From Allomyces arbusculus (lineage: Eukaryota > Blastocladiomycota > Blastocladiomycetes > Blastocladiales > Blastocladiaceae): a stretch of 31,295 bases of DNA. A model generated the notes under the pieces. That model saw nothing but the letters and a program-made list of their open reading frames with translations, searched no databases and was not told where the DNA came from. The position numbers and the translations under genes are program-made. The stretch's first letter is position 1, and each line of letters starts with the position of its first letter. The DNA lies in NCBI GenBank assembly GCA_027604705.1, contig JADHYV010000130.1, forward strand, positions 1-31,295, given 5' to 3'. Of this stretch, positions 12,188 through 21,910 are shown piece after piece.

Positions 12188-13078
12188 ATGGCCGGCCCGC
12201 CCCCACCTCCCCCACCCCCACCCCCACCCGCCGGCGGCAGCATGCCGCCCCCCGCCGAAGGCCGGTCGGCGCTGCTCGCATCGATCCAAAAAGGCACCAA
12301 GCTCAAGAAAACCGTGACCAACGACCGGTCCGCGCCGACCGTCGCGCCCAGCAAACCCGGAGGCGGTGGCGGGATGCCGCCCATGGGGGGGATGGCCCTC
12401 CCTCGCCCCGGCGGTGGTGGCGGCAGTTCTGCTCCGAGTGCGGCACCTGTGGCGATGCCCGGTCTCGGCGGGCCGATGGGCATGGGTGCGATGCTCGCGG
12501 GTGTGCAGCTGCGCAAGGCGTCGGCAGGCCACGCGACGGGGCCTGCGGGACCCGCACCCGCACTGCCCGCGGGGCTGCGCAATGCCTCGAGCGCACCGTC
12601 CCGCCCACCGCCGCCACCCGCAGCTGCACCGGCGCCGCCGTCGTCGTTCCCCGCACGCGTCGCGTCCGCGACCCCCTCCCGGGCTCCACCCGCGGCACCG
12701 AGCTCGGCACCGCCGCCGCCACCACCCCCACCGGCCGCGGTCGCATCGAGCACGCCGTGGCGCGCGCCGCCGCCGCCACCCGCCGCCGTATCGCCGGGTC
12801 CGAACCGCGTTACGTCGCCACCCGCGCCCGCGCGTCGAGCTCCGCCGGCACCGCCGGCAGCAGGTGGACGTCGTCCGCCGCCACCGCCACCGCCGCGGAC
12901 GACCCGTGGTGCGCCGCCGCCGCCGCCGCCGAACCGGCCACCGCCGATGCAGCATTATGCGCCGACGCCGCCTCCGCCAGTCCAGGCGCCGCCGACAGTG
13001 CCGAGTCTGCAGTGGCCGGACGAGCGCGATTTCCCGCCGCCGCGCGCGTTTACGGGGCGGCCCAAAGTGTATGTGTGA
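12188..13078 (+). CDS. VRP1: Verprolin / WIP-family actin-organising protein
   Basis: A single-exon protein of 296 aa, over a third of it proline. It begins with a polyproline run (profilin/SH3 ligand). A classical WH2 actin-monomer site follows at about 25-45, GRSALLASIQKGTKLKKT, including the LKKT signature. A second WH2-like helix lies near 100 (GAMLAGVQLRKA). The middle is repeated PPPPPP blocks. The last 20 residues, DERDFPPPRAFTGRPKVYV, match the WASP-WH1-binding end of WIP/verprolin (DFPxPxxY/F..K.Y). This order, PPP-WH2-PPP-WASP ligand, defines the family. It is shorter than yeast Vrp1 (over 800 aa). It should act at cortical actin patches with WASP and Arp2/3. Confidence 0.85.
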   Translation: MAGPPPPPPPPPPPAGGSMPPPAEGRSALLASIQKGTKLKKTVTNDRSAPTVAPSKPGGGGGMPPMGGMALPRPGGGGGSSAPSAAPVAMPGLGGPMGMGAMLAGVQLRKASAGHATGPAGPAPALPAGLRNASSAPSRPPPPPAAAPAPPSSFPARVASATPSRAPPAAPSSAPPPPPPPPAAVASSTPWRAPPPPPAAVSPGPNRVTSPPAPARRAPPAPPAAGGRRPPPPPPPRTTRGAPPPPPPNRPPPMQHYAPTPPPPVQAPPTVPSLQWPDERDFPPPRAFTGRPKVYV

Positions 13079-13186
13079 GATGGAGGAGAGGGAGGGAGGA
13101 GGAGGAGAGAGCAGAGAGGAGACGCATTGTCGCGGTGAGATGCGCGAACGGGATGGAGGGAAACCTGGGTTATGGAAGGAGGGAGG

Positions 13187-13225
<39 letters not shown>

Positions 13226-14216
13226 AATACAATTTGACGCGTTGCCGTTTCGTTCGCGTGGAGCGAGTGCTCGACCAGCCTGACACTTGTTGCCTTGTCG
13301 CCCTGTGTTGCACTTCGAGTCTCGCGCGCAACTTACTGTCCCCATTCAGCATCTCACAACACGCACCACGACAGCTTCGATCCGGCTTCGATGAGAAGGA
13401 TGATGTGAGCCGAAGTCAGCGCGCCCCAGACATTACATGCAGAAAGGCCCCGCAACCTGGCAGCAACACCCTGAACGCCAAAACGCGGAAAGAAATTGCA
13501 AAATGAGATAAAGTTAGCAACATGATCGAGACTGGTCTCGTCAATGTCAACTCGAGATGGACTCATGCTCATTAAATCAGATTTTTCGAGCCACACAGGG
13601 TAGGCTTTCGAAGCATAGTTCTAATCCTTGTCCAGCGGGGGGATGAATACGGAAGTCAGCAGGGGAATGGATAAAGACAGCAATGCGTGATCCAGTAGTG
13701 GTATTCAGGGGGACATCCACGCTCATCACAAATGCGCGCTTCAATCTGCGCCCGAACGACAAACTACTGGTTTCAAAAACAGCGCACTCCCCACTAACCT
13801 GCGCTAGCACATGGAGGCCCTTGTGCGCGCCGGGTCATGCTCTGCAGTAACACACGGTCTAGTCGAGCGACCGCCACTTTGGGGTTGAGGCCTCGTCCAA
13901 TTCGCGGGACAGTCGCGAGAGGGGAGGTGGATGGGTTTTGCTCGCAGTGCGCCGCACTCACGTGCCGGCACATGACGCGTCGCGTTCAGCAGCATGAAAT
14001 CACACGCGTGCGGCCACGTCAGACGGATGGCTCGGCCACTTTCGCCACATCGCGACGCGTCTTGGCTGTATCTCATCGTCGTCGAACCGTCGGGGATCTC
14101 CCTCTTCACCAGCATCTTGCGACCAGTGACAGCTGCGACCACGTCGACAACGACAAGCCCAGCGGTCCAGCTCACCTTTGCGCAACGACCACGATCATCC
14201 CAACGGACGCTCGACC
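13079..14216. other. Intergenic with a GA microsatellite
   Basis: About 1.1 kb between the verprolin stop and the START-domain gene. It begins with purine-rich DNA including (GA)15. Minus-strand open frames at 13354-13596 and 13804-14175 show no family likeness. No TATA box close to the START gene was recognised. No RNA gene is visible. Confidence 0.5.
13177..13221. repeat. GGGA/GA microsatellite
   Basis: A short GGGA run passes into about fifteen uninterrupted GA dinucleotides (13191-13220). It lies 100 bp after the verprolin stop, probably in its 3' UTR or just beyond. Confidence 0.95.
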
Positions 14217-15063
14217 ATGCCGCAAGAAGTGTTTGCTAGCGCGCAGTTTGACGAGGCCATGGCCGAGTTTGACTCGCCCACGACCGACAACTGGGAGTTT
14301 GTCACGGAAACGTCCGAGCTCAAGATCTATCGCCGATTGCACGCCGAAGGGTCGGGCCTCTACGAGTACAAGACGTTTGGCACGCTCAAAGGCATGGACG
14401 CGCTGACGGCCTACCAAGGTACTTGTCCATCCATCGACGCGTCATCACGCTTCGCTCGCAACCACATCATGTTCACGCACATTGCGTCGTTCAATAGTCT
14501 ACATGGACCTCGACTACCGGCGCGAATGGGACAACCTGAAGCCCGAATACCTGCACGTGCGCCCGACGCCCGAGTCCGAATCTGAAGACCACCCCGAATC
14601 CGTCTACTGGCGCGTCAAGTTCCCGCTGATGATGGCCGACCGCGACTATGTTCTTTACCGCGAAGCACGCTCTCTGATCGACGCGCATGGCGAAACCTGC
14701 TACGCCGTCCTGCTCGAAGTCGACGAGGACGGCACCGCGGCCGAACCCGTGCCCTCGGGCGTCGTGCGCGTGCGCGAGTACGCGCAGACGGTCGTGTTTG
14801 GACCCGGCGCGCCCAACCCCGACGAGTACACGGCGGTCTACATGCAGTATTACGATAACCCAGAGACGAGCATCCCCAAGGCGGTCGTGAACTGGGCCAT
14901 TTCGTCGGGAATCCCGACGTTTTTGAAGAATTTGAAGTCGGCGTGTAAGAAGTACAAGGCGCGTGGGGAGATGGGAATGGCGGCGGCGCTTGGGGATGCG
15001 ACGGCAGTTCAGGATTTGAAGGCGACGCTGGATCAGTCGATGGAGAAGGCGTTCCAATTGTAG
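14217..15063 (+). CDS. START-domain phospholipid transfer protein, PCTP/StARD2-like
   Basis: Two exons (14217-14418 and 14498-15063, intron 79 nt) give 255 aa, nearly all a single START domain. Landmarks are WEFVTETSELKIYRR, then after the intron VYMDLDYRREWD (the helix-grip entry found as DxxYRxxWD in PCTP relatives), YWRVKFPLMMADRDYVLYRE and AVYMQYYDNPETSIPKAVVNWAISSGIPTFL. The segment VKxPxxMxxRDYVxxR and the final KxxxNW helix are hallmarks of the phosphatidylcholine-transfer group. There is no signal peptide or membrane helix, so it should be cytosolic and move lipids between membranes. Ascomycete yeasts lack this group; chytrids and animals have it, which helps place the organism. It is convergent with RPP40, the stops being about 135 bp apart. 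Confidence 0.9.
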
Positions 15064-15199
15064 ATTGTAGAGGAGAGTTTCATTGGTTGTGGCCGATTTC
15101 GCTCTGCTTGTCGTCGATGGGTCACGCCAGAAATACACGTCCTATTCCCCACGTCCAGAAACGAAAGTCAACCAAACGCAAAACAAAAATCAACGCCCG

Positions 15200-16656
15200 T
15201 CACGCAACCAGCGCCGCCATCTTACTACCCTTCCGCGGCACGACCCACACGTACACGTCTCCCTGCTTCATCCCGCCGTGCACTTGCTCGGGCCACGCGT
15301 AGGCAACGACCACAACCACCTCCCCGTCCCCTTCCTCATCATCCTCATCCACGTCCATCGCCGGCCCATCCCGCTTCCGTTTCCGACTCCCGACCTCTGG
15401 GCGCACCGCACAGAACAATCCCCGTACGTCCTCGGCACGCATCAACCCCCGAACCGTGGTCTTCTCCACCGCGCTCAACGCATTCGGTTCGGGCACGCGG
15501 TACGCCGACACGTACGCGTCCACGCCTTGGCCGTCGTCGACGCGGTCGCATTCGCCGCACACGAGCCCGATCCATTCGGTCAAATCGAGCAGTTGTTCTT
15601 GTAAAAGCGGCGAGAGGGTGGTCCTGGCGCGATGCCGCGTGCGCGACGGGACGCCGAGGGAGGTGTCGACGGGTGGAGAGGGTGGAATGGAGGAGGCGGG
15701 GTTGAAGAGGGGGGAGAAGGACGGGACGCGGATAGGGGAGCGGCCAGGTGGCGTCCAGGTGCGCGTGGTGGTAGTGTGCGAAGTGAAGGGGAGTGGGCGG
15801 AGAGGGGTTGGCACCGGGTCGGCGGGTTTGGTCGCTGCGTCGGTCGATTTGGTCGCAGGCGCTGGTTGCGGTGGGGCCGTCGTCGACTTGGCGAGTTCGA
15901 GGAGTCGGGCAATGGCTATTGTGCAACAATCGGTCAGCGTGAGCACCATCGAAACGAGAATGCGACCATTCGCTTACGTACCTTTGCTCGTCCCCGTCAC
16001 GGCGATCTCAAACTTGTCCACGAGTGTGTTGGCAAAGCACCACCGTGCGCGGTCCAGTACCTTGTCGCTCGCTCCCTTGGCAAGTGGGACCGTGATCACT
16101 ATTCCACAAAGTCTTGAGCACGAGACAGCGATAAAAAAACGGCAAGACGGACCCGACGTACCCCATCGATCCTCCTTCTTGACACGACTGCCCGTCATGC
16201 CAAACTGCTGGTAAGCGTCCTTGCGCAGCGACAGGTACATGATCCCGCCGTGCACTTGCGCGAACGCGGCCACGGATGCGCGCGTGTGCAGCGTCACGGC
16301 AGCGAGGTCGTTCGGGTCTGCCGAGGGGAAACGTGAGCCATCAGCTCTGGAACCGAAAGTGGGTGGAGAAAATGCGCGCACATTGTCGGATCGCAGCAAG
16401 CACACGCGGGTCGAGGAAGAGCCCGACCCGCGCCGTGGTCTTCAGGTAGGTCATAGGTTCCGGGAGCGAAGGGAGTGGACTCGCGTGAATCACGTCCACC
16501 TGGCAATTTTGCGTTGAAACAAATGGTTGGCGCTGGCCACGATATCACGCCGGAATTTGGGCAACGGACCCGGTGGAACAGGCCCTCGGGAACTTGCAAG
16601 TCTCGCGCAACATCGATTCCGAGGCGAGCATGGATCAAGCTGTGTTCGGCGTTCAT
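15200..16656 (-). CDS. RPP40: Ribonuclease P/MRP protein subunit RPP40
   Basis: A subunit of nuclear RNase P and RNase MRP, used for tRNA 5' and rRNA processing. Five exons fit by phase: 16656-16570, 16499-16382, 16317-16162, 16098-15982 and 15915-15200 (introns 70, 64, 63 and 66 nt), about 397 aa. Similarity to human RPP40 is visible in order. GGIMYLSLRKDAYQQFGMTG corresponds to GKLILSLDKDTYEETGLQG. VITVPLAKG...RARWCFAN corresponds to FIVSIDL...RISWSFKE. LTEWIGLVCG...VSAYRVPEPNAL corresponds to LFDWLGAVFS...ISTYCCPEPS. The C-terminal GDVYVWVVP corresponds to GEHLYNFVIF. A Pro/Thr-rich insertion separates the halves. Exon 1 and its donor (GTCCGT) and the GTGCGC donor of exon 2 are the least certain parts. 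Confidence 0.85.
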
Positions 16657-17148
16657 GGTGGTTCGTAATTCAAGCGCGGGTTTGGATGCTGAACGTTGCT
16701 GGCGCCGTTTGGCCGACTTGTCGAGGCTGATCTTGTCGGCTCGCCGCAATTTGACTGAATTGTGCCGTTGCCGACAGAGAATGTCGAGGCCTCGGGATCT
16801 TGCAGCTGTTGCACGCTCTTGCAGCACGTTGAGAGCGGTTGATCAAGACTGATCAGGCTCAACGATGTTGCTCAATGATGCTTTCGGCCGGACTGCAAAC
16901 AGGATCTCGAGAAACACGTGAGATTGAGTCGACTGTGCCGCTTTTTCGCATCCTCTTGCAACTTCTCCATTCCTCCAGCTCATCACTCATCCAGCTGCCA
17001 GCGACAATACTACGGCTCGTCAACTTGCTCCAACGCTCTGCAAGCGACAGACCAGGGCCACGTCAAGCGGACCGGAGACAGCTTCGCAGAGCGCTTGCCT
17101 CGACCTTCAAGTCTTACCGTTTGCTGCACGTCGAAATTTTGGCAAGTG
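16657..17148. promoter_or_regulatory. Divergent promoter region, RPP40 and propeller gene
   Basis: About 490 bp between two start codons on opposite strands. An open frame runs upstream of the propeller gene from 16918 but has no ATG before 17149. No clear TATA box, repeat or RNA gene was recognised. Confidence 0.45.
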
Positions 17149-18424
17149 ATGATGTTCAACGCGCCCAAGGCAAAATGCATCAGGTCGACATCACGCCCAG
17201 CAAGATTAATACTCGGACTGGCCGTTGCCCTCCTCGCGCTCTTGGCCACGTCGGTCTGTGCACGACAACTATCGCGCGCTTCGCTTGCAGCAACGGTCCC
17301 GTTTGACGCGTTTCGGTCCTGCCTCACGGACCCGGACGACGTGTTCCAATTCACGTCGCTGCCAGTAAGTTTCGAGCCATCTGATGCCGTCTTTGACGAC
17401 CGAACCGGCCAATTGTTTGTCGTGAGCGACGACGGCACAGTTGCTGCGTTTCGGCCTGATGGTGAGCTGGTATCGACGTGGGACGTGCAGGTGCCCAACT
17501 GGGTGGTGGAGAGTAGCGGGGTGAGGTTGAAGAAGCGAAAAGACAAGGGCAGGAAGGCAAAAATCGCGGTTCGCGCGGATTTGGAGGGGTGCACGATCGT
17601 ACCTGACCGGTACGATAGTGTGCACGTTGGAAAACTGTCTGCAGGCGCGCAGCTCACATTTTTCTCTGCCGATAGACCCGACCTACTCTACCTCGCCATG
17701 GAATTCCCACCGACCATCCTCGAATATTCCTTGACGCAGGGTCTCGTCATTCGCGCGTTCCCCCTCGCTTCCGTTCTCGGCACCGAACCCACTACTGCCG
17801 GCGTCGAGGCCCTGACGTTCATTCCGGACCCAGCCGCACCGCACGGCGGGTGGTTCGCTGTGGGACGGCAATCCGACGCGACCATTTTCGTGTTCGACAT
17901 GCCGCCCATTTACGGGGCCCGAGTGCACCCGCTTGTTTTACGCGGCACGATGCGACCGCCCGGGCCGAGCGAGGATCTGTCGGTGCGTTTATTTGGGTCT
18001 GTCACGATGATGAAAATGTGTCCTGATCGCGCAGCGGTCCCCCGTAGGCGCTACTCGCTCTTCCCGGTGAGGAGCAACTCGTCGCCGTCTTTGACAAGCC
18101 ACGAGCCGCGGTCGCCATGGACTTGCGTGACGCCCGCGTCGTTGACGAGCTGCTCGCACCGACGACCCTGAACTCAACGGTTCATGTGGACATGGCACGC
18201 GGACCGGAAGCGATGTCGGCAACGACGCCGTATCGCGGCATCGAAGCGTACGTGTATCTCATTTGGGGTCTGGTCGCACCGACCTGTGCTCACTCGACGT
18301 GGTCAACAGGTTTGCCTTGGCGCGAACCGGGCCCAACCGCGACTGTCTGATGCTGTTCCTTGGGCTCGACGTTAACAAGAGCAAGACGCGAGAGCTGTAC
18401 CGGTTGACGTGCCATATCCGGTAG
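17149..18424 (+). CDS. Secreted beta-propeller protein, SdiA-regulated / phytase-like superfamily
   Basis: Four exons (17149-17609, 17676-17982, 18048-18247, 18310-18424; introns 66, 65 and 62 nt) give about 360 aa. The first intron is in frame and stop-free, but removing it yields EGCTIVPDRPDLLYLAMEF, which reads as a normal propeller blade. The last intron joins GIEAFALA, a conserved block in this superfamily. Residues 20-38 form a signal peptide or anchor (LILGLAVALLALLATSVCA). Repeated strands include DAVFDDRTGQLFVVSDDGTV, LEYSLTQG, GGWFAVGRQSDATIFVFDM and EEQLVAVFDKPRAAVAMDL. The bacterial SdiA-regulated family has unknown function. I see no phytase active-site motif. The product is probably extracellular or periplasm-like; its substrate is unknown. 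Confidence 0.65.
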
Positions 18425-19074
18425 CCGTGAGTTCGTGTGTCGGGGTCGCGCGATCGTTGCTGTTTGAAACCGTCCGATGAGGCCAGGCGCGACGCGGGCG
18501 CCGTGACTGTGCATTGTAGATGAAAATCCGTTCTCGTTTTCTTTATCTTCTTTGAATGATTGTCCACCTCTCTCAGACTCCCTCGCGCTCGTGATCGCAG
18601 GACTGCAAGTCCACCGTGAGGGACGAACAGAGATGCAAGGATTGTCAAAGTGGCAGCCTAGCACCGCTCGGCACCAGTCTGTCTGCCTAGCACCGCTCGG
18701 CACCAGTCTGTCTGGTATCGCACCTCGTCCCCGGCTGAGTCGAGGAACGGTCGTGGAGTGGCAGCATGACCAGGGCTCGGAAACAGCCTAAAGATCAACA
18801 TTGGGGCTGCGAGACGAATCAAGGCCACACGTGAGCGCGGAATCATCTCCCAGTGCGCCGCAACGAAGCGCAACGACGTCCTTGATCACAACCACTTCCG
18901 TTCATCACTCCGCGCTTTCTGATCCGGCCACCGCGACCAGCTGCAAATTCTTTTATACCAGCAGCCCCTACGCGCTTGTTTTCCGCACGCCAACTGGCAC
19001 GACACGAGCGCCCTACACCCGCTTCGTCTCTTGCGCTCAACCACCACCACCACAACCGTTCCCAAACACCAACC
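18425..19074. promoter_or_regulatory. Intergenic, ARG8 upstream region with a 29-bp tandem duplication
   Basis: About 650 bp. A perfect direct duplication lies at 18657-18714. A TATA-like TTTTATAC at 18951-18958 sits about 117 nt before the ARG8 start codon. No gene was recognised. Confidence 0.5.
18657..18714. repeat. Perfect tandem duplication of 29 bp
   Basis: Two identical 29-bp copies, each starting CCTAGCACCGCTCGGCACCA, lie directly head to tail. The lack of any difference points to a recent event. The unit also has an internal echo (GCACCGCTCGGCACC). Confidence 0.9.
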
Positions 19075-20594
19075 ATGATTCCCGCATCGACGCTCGCATC
19101 CGTTACGGCTCGCGCAGCAGCTCGCGCCGCGTCCAAGGCACCACGCCACACGTTCCTCGCCGCCGTGGCCGCCCACGCATCGCGCATGCAATTCACTCGC
19201 CACCAATCGACGACCACGTCGCCGGCGCACCTGATCCCGCTCTATGGCCGTCCCGAGGACGTGGTGCTCACGCACGGCAAGGGTGCACTTCTGTGGGACA
19301 GCAAGGGCCGCGAGTACATTGACCTGACGGCGGGTATCGCCGTGTGTTCGCTGGGCCACGCCGACGCGCAAGTTGCCGAAGTGCTCGCCGACCAGGCGAG
19401 CAAGCTCGTGCACGTGTCGAACCTGTTCCGCAATCCGTGGGCTGAACAGCTCGCCGACCAGCTGGTGGAGTCGGCCAAGCGCGACTATCTGCCGGCGAGC
19501 GAGCAGGTGACGTTGGGTGAGGGCAAGGCGCTGTCGAGCGTGTTTTTCTGCAACTCGGGGTACGCTCTTGACAAGGTCAGTTTCGAAGACACTGAGAACG
19601 ATGAGCTCACGTTCCTCATCACAGCACCGAAGCCAACGAAGCAGCCATCAAATTCGCGCGCGCGCATGCGCCCGACCCGAACAAGTACCGCATTCTGACC
19701 TTCTCGAACGCCTTCCACGGCCGGTCCATGGGCGCGCTCTCGGCGACGCCCAACAAAAAGTACCAGGCGCCGTTCGAGCCGCTCGTGCCCGGGTTCCAGT
19801 CGGTCGCGTACAATGACTTGGCGGGCGCGCGTGCCGCGCTCGAACAGCACAAGGGCGAGTTTTGTGCGATCATGCTTGAGCCGCTGCAGGGGGAGGGTGG
19901 GGTGTGGCCCGCGGACGAATCATTTTTGCAAGGATTGCGCGCACTTGCAGACGAGCATGGGTGCGTGCTCATCTTTGACGAGATTCAGTGCGGCCTGTCG
20001 CGGACGGGACGCAAGTGGGCACACCATTGGTCCAAGGTCACGCCGGATATCTTGACGGCGGCCAAGCCGCTTGGGAACGGTACGTCGCTGTCGTCCACTT
20101 GACTCTGCACCGCTCAGATTGTCACTCACAAGCATTGTCCCTCCGTAGGTGTCCCCATCGGCGCCGTCATGGTCAATGCGACCGTCCTGTCGTCGCTCGC
20201 GCCGGCCTCGCACGGCACCACGTTTGGCGGCAACCCGCTCGCTTGCCGAGTCGGGTCGCACGTGCTCGACCGGCTCACGGCACCCTCTCTCCTCGCGCAC
20301 GTGGCCCACATGGAGTCGCTCGTACGCGACCGGCTCGCCGGGATGCAAAAGGCAGCGCCCAAGGCCGTGACGGGGTCGCGCGGGCGTGGGCTGATCTGGG
20401 GGCTCGAGCTGAACAAGAGCATTCCAGACGCGGGCAAGAACGTGGTCGCGGCGGGGCGCAAGAACGGCGTGCTCGTGTGCACAGCCGGCAAGGACGGGAA
20501 CGTGGTGCGCATTGTGCCGCCGCTCACGATCGAGGAGAAAGTGTTGCACAAGGGGTTGGATGCGATTGAGGCTGCTGTCAAGGCGCTGGATTAG
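19075..20594 (+). CDS. ARG8: Acetylornithine aminotransferase, mitochondrial
   Basis: PLP enzyme making N-acetylornithine from N-acetylglutamate semialdehyde and glutamate in mitochondrial arginine synthesis. Three exons (19075-19559, 19625-20079, 20149-20594; introns 65 and 69 nt) give 461 aa. The first 45 residues are rich in Ala, Arg and Ser with no acidic residue, a typical matrix presequence. Family motifs are DLTAGIAVCSLGHADAQV, FFCNSGTEANEAAIKFAR (the PLP phosphate site, rebuilt exactly across intron 1), FHGRSMGALSATP, LIFDEIQCGLSRTG (the Asp that pairs with the PLP ring nitrogen) and TAAKPLGNGVPIGA with the Schiff-base Lys, across intron 2. TTFGGNPLAC follows. A partial copy of its 3' end lies 440 bp downstream. 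Confidence 0.95.
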
Positions 20595-21036
20595 TAAATC
20601 ACGGAGCATTTGCTGGCGCATCTTTTGGCACACATTCCTTGATATTCCTGGTTCGGGATGATGCCGCTCAACCGCGGGTCCAGCATCAATGGTTCAAAAA
20701 TGTCGTCCATCCGGAAGAAATGCCCGTGGATACAGTCAATGTTGACCCGGTACTGTCTCAACAGTTCCCATTTTCAAGTACCAAAGCTCACGGCGTCCTC
20801 ACGACGGCCATTATGCACATCGCCAAAACGACAATATTCCGGAATATACCGGAACATGTCAGTGTGTGCCGGGCCAGTTTATGACGCGAACATATTGAGT
20901 TCAAGGGTCAGAATATTCTTCGCTGTCCCATCGCATACCAGGGATATTCCAGCGCTTTCTCGTCCACCTTGCGCACATTCCAGGAATATTCCCGACGTGC
21001 GATACGCAAGTTACGATCACATTTTGAGCTTGGTTT
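20595..21036. promoter_or_regulatory. Spacer with a cluster of heat-shock-element-like palindromes
   Basis: Within 20832-20993 four groups of GAA/TTC modules occur: AATATTCCGGAATATACCGGAA, split here only for display as TTCcgGAA plus GAA; AGAATATTCT near 20910; GGGATATTCC near 20941; and ATTCCAGGAATATTCC at 20976-20991. Inverted nGAAnnTTCn pairs are the HSF1 site. The spacer is less GC-rich than its flanks and has no convincing gene. Which promoter, if any, it serves is unclear. Confidence 0.4.
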
Positions 21037-21190
21037 GAACGTGGCCGCGGCGGGGCGCAAGAACGGCGTGCTCGTGTGCACGGCGGGCAAGGACGGGAAC
21101 GTGGTGCGCATTGTGCCGCCGCTCACGATTGAGGAGAAGGTGTTGCACAAGGGGTTGGACGCGATTGAGACCGCAGTACATGCGCTTTGA
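21037..21190 (+). pseudogene. Truncated duplicate of the ARG8 3' end
   Basis: About 153 bp match the last part of ARG8 exon 3 (20438-20594) at about nine in ten bases, up to a stop codon at nearly the same place. It would encode NVAAAGRKNGVLVCTAGKDG and the following 30 residues of the family C-terminus. Upstream of the shared GAACGTGG the similarity ends at once, so no PLP site, start codon or promoter is present and it cannot make the enzyme. Roughly two thirds of the differences fall at silent codon positions, as if the copy diverged while still part of a working gene. It is most simply the remnant of a former tandem or allelic ARG8. Confidence 0.85.
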
Positions 21191-21910
21191 CGGGTGAGCT
21201 TGCAGGAACGGCCGCGCATAAATACAACGAGTATTGGTTCTGTTGCTTCAGTGGTCATGGGCCTCATCGCGGGGGGTAGTGAGCGTCAATCACATTCAAT
21301 CCGGGTGCGCGTACAATCAGTTTGAGCTGCACAGCGACCGTAACCATCAACAGCGGCGCGTGCGACACATGCGCAGCAATACAACAAGCCTGGCAGGACG
21401 TTGCACCGATCCTCGGACACAATCTGATGGGCGTTCTCGGAAATTGATCCGATTCAGCGAGGGCCGGCCTAAACAAAAGACCAGCGCGCAATGCAAAGAC
21501 GAGGTGACAAACCCGAAACCACATTCTCATCATCACAATTTGTTCTCACTTCATGCGCACAAACAAGGACGAACAAGTCAAAGGCAAAGAGTTGGAGCAG
21601 AATACACAAGATGCAAAGGATTTGCACAAATGGGACATACATTTTTTTCGTGGTGCAACAACAGCGAAAATTGACAGCCGGCCACGAGAAAAATGAGACA
21701 AATGTTGGTGGGACTGCGCTTGGAACAGATGATGCGATTGTTCGCAATTGGAGCAGACATTGTTTCAAACATGAAAGTGGAACGAGATGCTTGGAACTGG
21801 GCGCTGTACAACAAACGCGCGTACCAGAGCTAGCAAAACATCGTAAGCTTGGATTTGGCCACTGCCATCGTCGAGGCGACGCCCAATATTGATATTGGAT
21901 CGAGCGAACG
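21191..21910. other. Intergenic, no gene seen
   Basis: About 720 bp between the ARG8 remnant and the stop of the GTPase gene. Open frames on both strands lack family likeness. Composition is less GC-rich than the housekeeping genes. It should contain the 3' UTR of the GTPase gene. Confidence 0.5.

Noticed and set aside
20595-21190. ARG8 remnant as an alternative last exon of ARG8
   Set aside because: It repeats the codons already present at the end of exon 3 rather than replacing them, and no suitable acceptor with correct phase stands at its left edge.
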